Source of the DNA: Myxococcota bacterium
GTDB taxonomy: Bacteria; Myxococcota_C; UBA6777
Assembly (NCBI GenBank): GCA_963169055.1
Contig: CAUJFU010000312.1
Coordinates: forward strand, 1-64,000
Length of the DNA stretch: 64,000 bases
Direction of reading: 5' to 3'
A program made the translations under genes and the position numbers. Of the stretch, positions 52,761 through 62,154 are shown in pieces. The notes beneath the pieces were generated by a model. It made no database searches. It was not told the DNA's origin and saw only the letters and a program-made list of their open reading frames with translations. The stretch's first letter is position 1; each line of letters starts with the position of its first letter.

Positions 52761-54307
52761 ACCGAGAGCGGGGGAGGTGTGGAGTCTTCGGATTCTTCGT
52801 CTTCTGTCGAAGCATCATCGCGGTGAATGCCGTATTTTTTCATTCGGTTGTAAAGCCAAGAACGATTGAGATCGAGAACTCGCGCAGCTTCGGAAACATT
52901 CCAAAGGCACTCTTCGACCGTTTGTCGGATCAGGCGGGCCTCGGTTTGTTCCATGGCTTCTTTGAGCGTAAGCCGCCGCCCGTGTTCATCGAGAGGAAAG
53001 GCAGGAGCCGCAGATTCTTTTGTGGGCGAAGTAGGAGGCGGGGGATTCGTGGAGGGCGGAGGGAGCGGCGCAGAAACGGGGACTGGTTCAGCCAAAACAG
53101 CAGTCGCACCAGAAGGTGTGCGTGGATCGATATCGGTGTGAGGAAGCTCGATATCAGGGGCGTCCAGTATGGCGCGCTCGTTGAAGATGCAAGCGCGCTC
53201 CAACACGTTGCGCAACTGTCGGATATTCCCGGGCCAATAATAGCTTGCGAGTTTTTCGTAGGCCGCCTCCGTCAAGGAGGCACGTTGCGCGATCTGCATA
53301 CGACTCAACAAGAGTTCAACCAAGAGCGGGAGATCTTCGGTGCGCTCGCGCAAGGGGGGAACCTCGATCTCGACCACCGCAAGGCGATAAAACAGATCTT
53401 CACGAAACTTCTTTTCGCTCACCAGCTTGCGCAGGTTGTGGTTGGTCGCGGCGATCAGACGAAAGTCCACTTGGATCTCTTGGACGCCTCCAAGACGGCG
53501 GATACAACGGCGCTCGATCGCATCGAGTAGCTTGACTTGCAGTTCAAACGGCAGATCGCCGATCTCATCGAGAAAAAGCGTCCCACCGTGGGCTTGTTCA
53601 AAGTACCCTTTGTGTTGTTTGCGCGTGGCCCCCGTAAATGCGCCTTGTTCGTAACCAAAAAACTCCGATTCGACCAAACTCGCAGGGATCGCCGCGCAAT
53701 TGACCGTAATCAACGGGCTTTGCTTGCGAACGCTCTGTTCGTGTAAAGCTTGCGCGATGCTACTTTTTCCTGTACCCGTTTCTCCCGTCAACAAAACGGG
53801 CATCTCTCGCTGTCCAAGCCGCGCCAAAAGCGAAAAGATACGCCGCATCTTTTCGCTTTTTCCAACAAGCTGCGCGCTGTTGTCAAAAAATTTGACTTGG
53901 ATCTTGGTGGGATTTTCGTACGCTTTCAACACCAAGACGGATCGGCCCAATTGGATGCGGGTATTGGGTCGCCAATAGGCATCAAGGACGCGATGCCCTT
54001 CCAAAAACACCCCGTTGCGGCTATCTAGATCGCGCACGCGCACGCCGTGTTCGTCCAACAAGATCTCGCAATGAAGGCTGCTGATGCGCTTGTCTTCGGT
54101 GAGCGGGAGATGGCGGATCTCCGAGCGCCCGACTTCCGATATCTCTTGGTTGAGCGGCAAGGTAAAACCTTCGTGGGGGCCTTCCACCACCTCTACCGTA
54201 TAACCGCGTACGACCATGCTCGAAGAACGCAACGGACTCCAATCTTCCATGCGTAGCGTCGTGAGTGCTTCTTTGGGTTCTTTTGGGCGCGGGATCGGCT
54301 TGTCCAT
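52754..54307 (-). CDS. FHA-domain sigma-54-dependent transcriptional activator
   Basis: A 517-residue enhancer-binding protein. An N-terminal FHA domain (~38-127, with VGRSEIRHLPL, SSLHCEI and DLDSRNGVFLEG) reads phosphothreonine. The AAA+ domain has Walker A GETGTGKS (175-182), the sigma-54 contact loop GAFTGA (222-227) and Walker B GGTLFLDEIG. A Pro-rich linker leads to a Fis-type HTH with NVSEAARVLDLNRSWLYNRM. All activator motifs are intact. FHA-type activators are typical of myxobacteria and usually respond to Ser/Thr kinases, so a kinase in this window is a possible partner (inference). AGGA precedes the ATG. Confidence 0.95.
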   Translation of the reverse strand: MDKPIPRPKEPKEALTTLRMEDWSPLRSSSMVVRGYTVEVVEGPHEGFTLPLNQEISEVGRSEIRHLPLTEDKRISSLHCEILLDEHGVRVRDLDSRNGVFLEGHRVLDAYWRPNTRIQLGRSVLVLKAYENPTKIQVKFFDNSAQLVGKSEKMRRIFSLLARLGQREMPVLLTGETGTGKSSIAQALHEQSVRKQSPLITVNCAAIPASLVESEFFGYEQGAFTGATRKQHKGYFEQAHGGTLFLDEIGDLPFELQVKLLDAIERRCIRRLGGVQEIQVDFRLIAATNHNLRKLVSEKKFREDLFYRLAVVEIEVPPLRERTEDLPLLVELLLSRMQIAQRASLTEAAYEKLASYYWPGNIRQLRNVLERACIFNERAILDAPDIELPHTDIDPRTPSGATAVLAEPVPVSAPLPPPSTNPPPPTSPTKESAAPAFPLDEHGRRLTLKEAMEQTEARLIRQTVEECLWNVSEAARVLDLNRSWLYNRMKKYGIHRDDASTEDEESEDSTPPPLSVV

Positions 54308-54494
54308 GCTGATGTCCTGAATCGTGATCCTTGTCTAAGAACGCAGTCTAGGCCAAAGTGAACGCGCTACGCTAACACAAGGACGCAACCATCGCAACGC
54401 ACAAAACGGATTCCCGAGATGGCTGCGCATTGCACGATTCGCCACGTTGCCACCCGCAACCACCCGCGCTGCACAACCAAGAAACGAGGCCCCC

Positions 54495-55799
54495 ATGATC
54501 CCGATGCGGACATATCTTCTCTACGCGACAGGCGGCTTTTCGATGCACGCCTCCAACTTCTTGCTCTCGACATGGTTGATCAAGTTTTATACACCCGGCC
54601 CCGACAAACACCTGATCGATCCGATTCTTTTTGGCTATATTATGCTCTTTGGCCGAATCATCGACGCAATCACCGATCCATTGGTCGGCGCTTGGTCTGA
54701 TCATCACAAAGGCCCGCGTGGTCGGCGTGTTCCGTTTCTGTTGTGGGGCGCTCCGATCCTTGCGTTGAGCCTGTGGTGGAGCTTTACGCCCCCGATTGCC
54801 GGACAATCCGTCTGGAACGGCGTTTATCTTGCCGTGATGATGGCGATCTTTTTTACGTTTTACACGATCGTTGTCACACCTTACCTTGCTATCTTGCCCG
54901 AATTATCGAGCGATGCAAAAGTTCGCGTCAATCTGACAACTTACCAAGCAGGCTTTGTCTTGCTCGCCACCATCTACGTCGCCGCCCTTTCGGGCCCGAT
55001 GATCCAAGGACTCGGTTATGGAACGACCATGGCGATATCGGGCGTGTTGATCTTGCTGACTTCGTGGCTGCCGATCCTTGTGGCTCCCCAGAAAGACACC
55101 GTGGAAGCCGCACACACCGAAAAAGCGTCACTCCCCGTGATCTGGGCGCGTTCGTGGGGAACGCTGCGCAGCAAAGCATTTCGCCACATCCTCGTGTCCA
55201 CCTCGGCCTTTTGGTTTGCACTCAACCTCTTAATGGCCTCGATCGCGTTGTGGGTCGTCAACGTCTTGAAGGGCAAAGAGGCCGATGTTGCGATGATTAT
55301 GATGCCGTTTATTGTGGCCAACCTGCTTGGCTTTGTTGTCTTTAACCGCATGGCCCATCGCTTCGGAAAATACAAGGTCTTTGTGATCATGTTTGTGATG
55401 ATGGCCGCCATCGCGCCCTTTTGGTATCTTGTGCAACGACAACAAGGCGACTGGCCATACCTACACGCCATGCTGCTGTGCTTTGGCTTGGGCTTTCCGC
55501 TCGCAGCCTTTCAAGTCCTCCCCTTTGCCCTTCTCGCCGACGTGATCGATCAAGACGAACGCGAATATGGCGTACGCCGCGAAGCGATCTTTTTTGGTAT
55601 GCAGGCCATCTTCCAAAAAACCAGCATCGGTCTGTCCATCGTGGTGATGCAGTATATGCGCACAAGCCTTGGCGAAGTGACAGCCTTGCGCTTGCTTGGA
55701 CCCCTCGCGGGCTTGTTTTGCTTGATCGGTTTGATTACATGGATCGGCTACCCATTGCGCGAAGAACCCCCACAAAAAGTCTCCGCCTCTGCGCATTGA
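54495..55799 (+). CDS. MFS transporter of the GPH (sugar-cation symporter) type
   Basis: A 434-residue, 12-helix inner-membrane transporter. The motif DAITDPLVGAWSDHHKGPRGRRVPFL is the characteristic GPH/MelB loop between helices 2 and 3, and the C-terminal half repeats a weaker version. GAGG precedes the ATG at 54495. The substrate may be a sugar or glycoside. Next to the Gfo/Idh/MocA fusion in the same direction, 126 bp apart, suggesting a shared substrate, which is inference. Confidence 0.88.
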   Translation: MIPMRTYLLYATGGFSMHASNFLLSTWLIKFYTPGPDKHLIDPILFGYIMLFGRIIDAITDPLVGAWSDHHKGPRGRRVPFLLWGAPILALSLWWSFTPPIAGQSVWNGVYLAVMMAIFFTFYTIVVTPYLAILPELSSDAKVRVNLTTYQAGFVLLATIYVAALSGPMIQGLGYGTTMAISGVLILLTSWLPILVAPQKDTVEAAHTEKASLPVIWARSWGTLRSKAFRHILVSTSAFWFALNLLMASIALWVVNVLKGKEADVAMIMMPFIVANLLGFVVFNRMAHRFGKYKVFVIMFVMMAAIAPFWYLVQRQQGDWPYLHAMLLCFGLGFPLAAFQVLPFALLADVIDQDEREYGVRREAIFFGMQAIFQKTSIGLSIVVMQYMRTSLGEVTALRLLGPLAGLFCLIGLITWIGYPLREEPPQKVSASAH

Positions 55800-55925
55800 T
55801 CTCTTTTTCTCAACTTGACGCGCTCCACACGAAGCGCACGCCGATGCCTCGCGTGCGAGCCACTAACACATCTCAACGCCGAACCTGACCTGACGCATTC
55901 TTCCTCTCTGTTGCAAGGAGACGCC

Positions 55926-57410
55926 ATGCCCCAAACTCCCGTTCGCATCGGTCTTGTCGGATGCGGGCGCATCACCGACCTTCACGTCCGCGCCTACGCC
56001 AAAGAACCACGCGCCCTTCTCACCGCGATATGCGACACCGATCCCGATCTTCTCGCCAAACGCGCCCTTGAATGGGGTGTCTCCAAGACCTACACCGATT
56101 ACCAAGCCATGCTCGACGATCCAAACCTCGATGCCATCGAGATCTGCACTCCCACACGCCTGCACTTCAAGATGGTTCAACAAGCTGCCGCCGCAAAAAA
56201 ACACATCAGCGTCCAAAAGCCCGTCACACTCGCCCTCCACGAAGCCACGCAACTGCGCGACATCTGCAAACAACACGGTGTGATCTTCAAGATCTGCGAA
56301 AACTACGTCTTCCACCCCACCATCCTCCGCGCCAAACAGATGATCGAGCAAGGAGAGATCGGTACACCGCTCAACCTTAGCTGCCGCGTCGTTAGCGGAA
56401 GCGGCGGATGGCCGATCACTTCGGAAGCTTGGCGTTGGCGCTTTGAAGACGCCAAAGTCGCTGGCGGAACCCAGACTTTTGATCACGGACACCACATCTT
56501 TTCGACAGCATGGTATCTGCTCGGTCCCATCGACAAGATCCACGGTTGGATTCATTCGGTCGACGGCGTGATCGATGCCCCCTCTTCCTTTCATTGGACC
56601 TACAACAACGGACTGACCCAAGGATCGGCGATCTTCACCGTCTCCACCGATATGCCTATCGACTCTCCCTATTACGGAAACGACGAATGGTTCGAGATCA
56701 CAGGAACACGCGGCATCCTCTGGATCAACCGATGCACTTCGCATATCCGCAGTGATCTCTCTCCGATGACGCTTTACAGAGACGGAAAAGTCCAATCCAT
56801 CGACGGAATGGCTACTGACTGGCAAGAAGGTTTTACGGGTGCCTTGCACAACTTTGTCGACTCCATCCTTGGCCTTGCTCCTCCCCAACTCAGCGGCGAA
56901 GAAGGCATCGAGATCCTCAGTTATGCGCTCGCTGCACAACGCTCCGCACACCTCGAACGCCCCGTCTACATCGAAGAGATCCGAGAACAAAAAGGTGAGG
57001 CTCATTACCACACAAAGCGTCTACGCACCCTCGCCTCAAGGCTCCAACCTCCCGCTTGGCTCAAACGCCTGTTTTCTCCGCCTGTTGATTCATCGACTTG
57101 TCGGACTCTCACGCAATCCCTCCCCCAACGCTTCCAACCCGAGGCTGTCCGAGGATGGAACGCCACCATCTTGCTCGATATCCAAGGCCCCAACGGGGGC
57201 CAATGGACCGCCACACTCCAAGATCAAGTTCTGGAATTCCAAGAAGGAAAACACGGAGAACCCGGCCTGATCCTCCGCTGCAAAGACACCGCATGGACCG
57301 CAATCCTTTCAGGCAAAAAAAGCGTAGAAGCCGCCTTTTTTCAAGGACAACTCAAACTCGAAGGCAAAGTTGAGTGGGCCCTCTCCCTCAAAAAAGCCTT
57401 TCGTCTCTGA
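55926..57410 (+). CDS. Gfo/Idh/MocA oxidoreductase fused to an SCP2-like domain
   Basis: A 494-residue fusion. The N-terminal Rossmann domain has IGLVGCGRITDLH, EICTPTRLHF and the VQKPVTLALHEA lysine loop. The C-terminal dehydrogenase domain has GGTQTFDHGHHIFSTAWY. After ~380 a linker leads to ~95 residues with SCP2-like signatures (ILLDIQGPNGGQWTATLQD, GLILRCKDTAWTAILSGK, KSVEAAFFQGQLKLEGK), a small lipid-binding fold. The combination is unusual and may bring a lipid-linked sugar to the dehydrogenase. AAGGAG precedes the ATG. The stop is 8 bp before the kinase gene. Confidence 0.88.
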   Translation: MPQTPVRIGLVGCGRITDLHVRAYAKEPRALLTAICDTDPDLLAKRALEWGVSKTYTDYQAMLDDPNLDAIEICTPTRLHFKMVQQAAAAKKHISVQKPVTLALHEATQLRDICKQHGVIFKICENYVFHPTILRAKQMIEQGEIGTPLNLSCRVVSGSGGWPITSEAWRWRFEDAKVAGGTQTFDHGHHIFSTAWYLLGPIDKIHGWIHSVDGVIDAPSSFHWTYNNGLTQGSAIFTVSTDMPIDSPYYGNDEWFEITGTRGILWINRCTSHIRSDLSPMTLYRDGKVQSIDGMATDWQEGFTGALHNFVDSILGLAPPQLSGEEGIEILSYALAAQRSAHLERPVYIEEIREQKGEAHYHTKRLRTLASRLQPPAWLKRLFSPPVDSSTCRTLTQSLPQRFQPEAVRGWNATILLDIQGPNGGQWTATLQDQVLEFQEGKHGEPGLILRCKDTAWTAILSGKKSVEAAFFQGQLKLEGKVEWALSLKKAFRL

Positions 57411-57418
57411 GGCCCACC

Positions 57419-60400
57419 ATGACGGTCAATCAACTCTCCCACACACCACAAGATCCCCGTTGGCTCGACAATGGCCGCTACGAGATCCTCCGCCGCCTCG
57501 GTGAAGGCGGATTCGGCGTCGTCTACCACGCTTTCGATCACAAGATGGGCCTCGAAGTCGCCCTCAAAAAACTCAAATCCGCCGACGCAGAAACCCATTA
57601 CCGCTTCAAAAAAGAATTTCGCGCACTCGCCGATCTCTCCCACCCAAACCTCATCCATCTCTACGATCTCGTCGCTGATGACACCCAATGCTTCTTCACC
57701 ATGGAACTGATCCGTGGTGTCGAATTTCTCGAATATGTTCAACAATCCCAACACATCGACCTCACCGACCTTCCCCCTCCTGCCCCTCCCTCCTCCTCGA
57801 GCCGAAACCTCTCCCACGCCCCTTCTCTCCCTCCCCCTTCGTCGACTCCGCCCCCCACGCCCATCCCGTCCTATTCTCCGAGCCCTTTGCATCCACACAA
57901 ACCTCCCGCACACATCGACAACAAACCTCCCGCGCACATCAACAACAGACTTTCCGCACACACCGAATCCGCTTCCGCGCTCGATCTCCCGCCTCCATTC
58001 ACGCAGTCCTTTGAGCCTCCCCCCTTCCCACCGGCTTTCTCCAACCCTCCCGCCTCTCCCAAAGATCCCTCCGCCTCAACCAATCCTTCGGTCTCTCCGA
58101 GAGATCCGCCCGCTTCGGCCAAGCCCACAAAACCCACCAACGTGCATTTTCGCCGCCTTCTTCAAGCGCTTTCTCATCTCGCCCAAGGCGTCGCAGCCCT
58201 CCATCGCTATGGGCTGTTGCACCGCGATCTCAAACCCTCCAACGTCCTCGTCACCCCCGAAGGCCGCGTTGTGATCCTCGACTTTGGCCTCGTCGCCGAA
58301 CTGCGCAAAGATGCCGCCGAACAAAGTATGCAGATCGCCGGTACTCCCGCCTATATGTCCCCCGAACAAGCCCTTCATCAGCCTCTCACCGAAGCCTGCG
58401 ATTGGTACAGCGTCGGCGTGATCCTTTACCAATCCCTCACAGGCCGCCTACCCTTCGAAGGCTCCGCGATCGAGATCCTCGGACAAAAACACTCTTCGAA
58501 GCCTACCGACCCACAGCACCTTGTCTCAGGCGTTCCCGTATGGCTCAGCCAACTCTGCCTCGAACTTCTTGACCGCGACCCCAACCAACGTCCCCAAGGA
58601 GCCGAACTCCTCGAACTCCTTGGCGCACAAGCCCTTTCCATCCAAGCCGCCCAACGCTCCACCCAGTCGACCTCTCTTCCGCTGATCGGTCGCCACAAAG
58701 AACTCCAGCGCTTACGTCGCCTCTTCCATCAAACCCTCCCCACCCAAGCCACCGCCGTCCTTCTCGAAGGAAACAGCGGCGTCGGAAAAAGTCACCTCGC
58801 ACGCCTCGCCCTTTCTGTTCTCCAAAACGAAGCTCCTTCCATGCTCTTTCATGCCCGATGCTACAAACAAGAATCCATCCCCTACAAAGCCGTTGACGCC
58901 ATCATCGGACAGATCAGCCACTATCTCCGTATGCTCCCCCCCAGCGAACTTCGCCCCCTCATCCCCGATGGCATCGAATCTCTCGCCCACATCTTCCCTG
59001 TATTCCGACGTATCCGCACCCTCCAACTCGATCTCCGCCCCAAGCTTCCCCTCGAACCAAGCGAACAGCGCCGCCAAGCCTTTGCGACTCTCCGCGAACT
59101 ATTGCGCAGGCTCTCCCTGCGACGAAAACTGATCTTTTGGATCGACGACCTCCAATGGGGCGACGTCGACAGCGCCGCCCTCTTGATCGAACTGTTGCGC
59201 CCACCCGAAGCACCCGCTCTGATGTTCCTTGGGTGTTTTCGCAGCGAGGATTCCGATAGTAGCCCTTTCCTACAAAAATTCTCCTCACTTCACAGCTTTT
59301 TTCAATCGGCCTTCCCGCTCGAACGCATGACCCTTGAGGGACTCCCGCTCTCCGATGCCGCCGAACTTGCTGCGCTGCTCTTTGGGCCTCCTGCGCAACC
59401 CCGCAATCCCTTGCTTTTGTCTCTCGCCAAACAAAGCGGTGGCAACCCCTCCTTGCTTGAAGAACTCGTTCGCTATGTCCAACAGCACACTTCTCCCGAA
59501 CAGCGCGAAGCTCTCTTACTTTCTGACCCAACCTCGCCCTTGCCTTCTCAAACCTCCATCCCTCCGACCCATTGGGAACAACAACTCGAACCTATCCTCG
59601 CCGGCTTCACCCTCTCCGAAGTCTTTAAAGAACGCTACGCCCGCCTTTCTCCCGCCCAACAAGCCCTGCTCGAAGTCCTCGCTGTCGCCGGCCAACCCAC
59701 CGCACGCAACTTGCTCTTGCGCACGCTCGATCTCTCCCTTCCTGCCGCCGATATCAGCCAACTCCGCCTCCAACATCTGATCCGACTCCGCGATGCCCAA
59801 GAAGACGAAGAGATCGACCTTTATCACGAACGTATCCGTGAGATCCTCGTCGCCCTCCTTGAACATCACCACCCCTCCCGCCTCAAGGACATCCACAGCA
59901 GACTCGCACACGAACTCTCCACCGAAGACACGCCCGATGTCAAACGCCTCGCCATCCATCTCTCCCACGCTGGCGATCATACCAGCGCCCTCGGCTACAC
60001 CCTCCAAGCCGCCCAAGACGCCGAATCCGCCCTTGCCTTCGGACAAGCGACACGTTGGTACAAACACGCTCTCTCTCTCTCTCCCCTCGATCCCCTCCAA
60101 GAACGCGATATCCTCCGCGCTCTCGCCGATGCTCTCGCCCACCAAGGACTCGGTGAATCCGCCGCCGATGCCTATCTCCAAGCCGCCGCACGCACACAAC
60201 AACTCCACCCCAACCTATTTTCGGCATCATCCACACCATCCACATCATCCGCGCATTACGCATCATCCACATCATCCGCGCATTACGCATCATCCACATC
60301 ATCCACATCATCCACATCTTCCACATCACCCACATCTTCCGTATCTTCGGCAAGATTCGCATCTTTGGGCGATGCAAAACGCCTGCAGCAAGAACTCCGC

Positions 60401-61876
60401 TTGCAAGCTGCCACCCAACTGATCCGCTGTGGACAACTGGATCGCGGACTCGACACCCTTTCTCATTTGTTGCGCGAACTCAGGCTGCGTTGGAGTCCGT
60501 CGAAACGGGCTGCGATCTGGACTTGGCTTCAATGCCGCATCCGCTTGTTTTTTCATAAACTTCCCGACGCCTCAGTCGTTAAACTTTTATACCGCACGCA
60601 TTCCAAAATCTCCCTCAAGATTCAGGATAATGTCCCTTCTCTTCTTCAAGATATCGTGGGCTCTTCTCATGCAGATGCCACCCCCACACACCACTCGCTC
60701 AACCCCGAACAAGCCTTGCGTCTGCGTGCGTGTCGCCTTGTCTCGATGGAAGTCGGACTCGCCGATCCCCTGCAAGGCATGGCCTTTCAAGCCCAATACC
60801 TGCTCGAAGCCGTCCACGCCAAGGATCCGTACCACTTGGCCCTTGCCTACGCCCTCGAAGCCGCCTATAGCTCCTTTCAAGGCCCAAACAAACAACAGCG
60901 CACCGAACATCTCACCGATCAAGCCTTGACACTTGGCAAACAGCTACATCACCCCCATATCATCGGCACTTGCTACCTGACCGCAGGGTTTGCGGCCTTC
61001 ACACAAGGCGCATGGCGGCGCGCTTATGACCGCTGCGCGCTTGCAGAACGCATCCTTCGACAAAGTAGCGCCGGGATTACTTGGGAACTCTCCAACTGCC
61101 ATATCTATCAGATGAATGCGCTGTTGTTTATGGGGTCATTTCGCGAACTTGAGCGCACTCTTCCTGTGGTCTTGCGCGAAGCTGAAGAGCGCGGCGATCT
61201 CTACACACAAACCCACCTGAATCTCGGCGTTGCACCGCGCTTGCTGCTTGCCAAAGATCAGCCAGAACAAGCCACGCTCACCATCCAACGCACACTTCCT
61301 CCTCGCAGCCAGCGGGCTTTTCACCTCCAACACTACATCGAACTGATCAATCGTGGCGAGATCGCCTTGTACCTCGAAACGCCCTTGCCCTTTTGGCGAT
61401 ATCTCCTCGAACAATGGGCCGAACTGCGGCGTTCGCTGTTCCTTCGCATCCAATTCAACCGCATCGAACTCCACCATCTGCGAGGCCGTTGCGCGCTCGC
61501 TTGCGCCATACAGCAACCCCTCCAACAACGTGATGCTTTTCTCAAAGAAGCCCGTCACTGCGCCAAGATCATCCTTAAAGAAGGCACACGCTGGGGTTCT
61601 CCTTGGGCGCTTCATCTGCTTGCGGGTGCCGACTTCCTCGCACAGCACTACGACCAAGGACTCCAACACCTCACCGCCGCCGAAGTCCTCCTCGAAGACA
61701 CCGACGCTCACCTCTACACCCACGCCACCATGTTGGCCCGCTCCCTCTGGCTCCCCCACGCACAAGCCCAAGACCTCGCTCACACCGCCCTCCAATGGAT
61801 GCAATCTCAGCCCATCCAAGCCCCACTCCGCCTTCTTCAAGCCCTCCTCCCGGGATGCCTCCCCCTCCCTGCTTAG
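57419..61876 (+). CDS. Ser/Thr kinase-STAND-like ATPase-TPR giant regulator
   Basis: A 1485-residue protein in the style of PknK-type regulators. The kinase domain has glycine loop LGEGGFGVVY, Lys50, HRDLKPSN (268-275) and DFG 288-290, all intact. A ~130-residue Pro/Ser-rich insert (112-240) splits the lobes at the hinge. An AAA/STAND ATPase follows with Walker A GNSGVGKS (~451-458) and Walker B-like LIFWIDDLQWGD (~570). From ~840 it is TPR-like helices. A Ser/Thr microsatellite-coded stretch lies at ~934-980. GAGG precedes the ATG. Probably a cytoplasmic signal integrator; the last gene of a possible GPH-oxidoreductase-kinase unit. Confidence 0.92.
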   Translation: MTVNQLSHTPQDPRWLDNGRYEILRRLGEGGFGVVYHAFDHKMGLEVALKKLKSADAETHYRFKKEFRALADLSHPNLIHLYDLVADDTQCFFTMELIRGVEFLEYVQQSQHIDLTDLPPPAPPSSSSRNLSHAPSLPPPSSTPPPTPIPSYSPSPLHPHKPPAHIDNKPPAHINNRLSAHTESASALDLPPPFTQSFEPPPFPPAFSNPPASPKDPSASTNPSVSPRDPPASAKPTKPTNVHFRRLLQALSHLAQGVAALHRYGLLHRDLKPSNVLVTPEGRVVILDFGLVAELRKDAAEQSMQIAGTPAYMSPEQALHQPLTEACDWYSVGVILYQSLTGRLPFEGSAIEILGQKHSSKPTDPQHLVSGVPVWLSQLCLELLDRDPNQRPQGAELLELLGAQALSIQAAQRSTQSTSLPLIGRHKELQRLRRLFHQTLPTQATAVLLEGNSGVGKSHLARLALSVLQNEAPSMLFHARCYKQESIPYKAVDAIIGQISHYLRMLPPSELRPLIPDGIESLAHIFPVFRRIRTLQLDLRPKLPLEPSEQRRQAFATLRELLRRLSLRRKLIFWIDDLQWGDVDSAALLIELLRPPEAPALMFLGCFRSEDSDSSPFLQKFSSLHSFFQSAFPLERMTLEGLPLSDAAELAALLFGPPAQPRNPLLLSLAKQSGGNPSLLEELVRYVQQHTSPEQREALLLSDPTSPLPSQTSIPPTHWEQQLEPILAGFTLSEVFKERYARLSPAQQALLEVLAVAGQPTARNLLLRTLDLSLPAADISQLRLQHLIRLRDAQEDEEIDLYHERIREILVALLEHHHPSRLKDIHSRLAHELSTEDTPDVKRLAIHLSHAGDHTSALGYTLQAAQDAESALAFGQATRWYKHALSLSPLDPLQERDILRALADALAHQGLGESAADAYLQAAARTQQLHPNLFSASSTPSTSSAHYASSTSSAHYASSTSSTSSTSSTSPTSSVSSARFASLGDAKRLQQELRLQAATQLIRCGQLDRGLDTLSHLLRELRLRWSPSKRAAIWTWLQCRIRLFFHKLPDASVVKLLYRTHSKISLKIQDNVPSLLQDIVGSSHADATPTHHSLNPEQALRLRACRLVSMEVGLADPLQGMAFQAQYLLEAVHAKDPYHLALAYALEAAYSSFQGPNKQQRTEHLTDQALTLGKQLHHPHIIGTCYLTAGFAAFTQGAWRRAYDRCALAERILRQSSAGITWELSNCHIYQMNALLFMGSFRELERTLPVVLREAEERGDLYTQTHLNLGVAPRLLLAKDQPEQATLTIQRTLPPRSQRAFHLQHYIELINRGEIALYLETPLPFWRYLLEQWAELRRSLFLRIQFNRIELHHLRGRCALACAIQQPLQQRDAFLKEARHCAKIILKEGTRWGSPWALHLLAGADFLAQHYDQGLQHLTAAEVLLEDTDAHLYTHATMLARSLWLPHAQAQDLAHTALQWMQSQPIQAPLRLLQALLPGCLPLPA
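60226..60352 (+). repeat. Coding microsatellite and minisatellite
   Basis: CATCATCCA-type 9-bp units and a duplicated 30-bp block containing GCGCATTACGCATCATCC encode the Ser/Thr-rich linker. Period lengths are multiples of three, so expansion stays in frame. Confidence 0.85.
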
Positions 61877-61982
61877 CCCTCTCGATCCACTTTTCTCGCG
61901 AACCACCTTCCGTTCTATCGCGTCATGGGGCCGCGCCACCCAGAACAGCGCATCCTTTTCTGATCGCAATTGCGCAGTTGAC

Positions 61983-62113
61983 AAAAAAACCCGTGTTCGC
62001 GGCATTTCAAGCGAGAGAGTCGTCTGGATGAAAAACGATGATTTCTTCGCCAACACGGGGTCAAGGGAGCCGTGCTCCCTTGCGGGGCGTGGGGCAGCGC
62101 CCCACAAAAACCA
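61983..62113 (+). repeat. Family 1 structured repeat, copy h
   Basis: A clear copy between the kinase and RNA ligase genes: AAAAAAACCCGTGTTCGCGG, TTCAAGCGAGAGAGTCG, CGCCAACACGGGGTCAAG, AGGGAGCCGTGCTCCCTT and GTGGGGCAGCGCCCCAC. Confidence 0.9.
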
Positions 62114-62154
62114 TCCAACAAATCATTTCACTCATACACCAAGGAGATCCAAAG

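Noticed and set aside
26234-62113. Insertion sequences as the explanation for the dispersed repeats
   Set aside because: Copies are ~130 bp with no transposase ORF, and no clear target-site duplications were seen by eye. A non-autonomous element remains possible.
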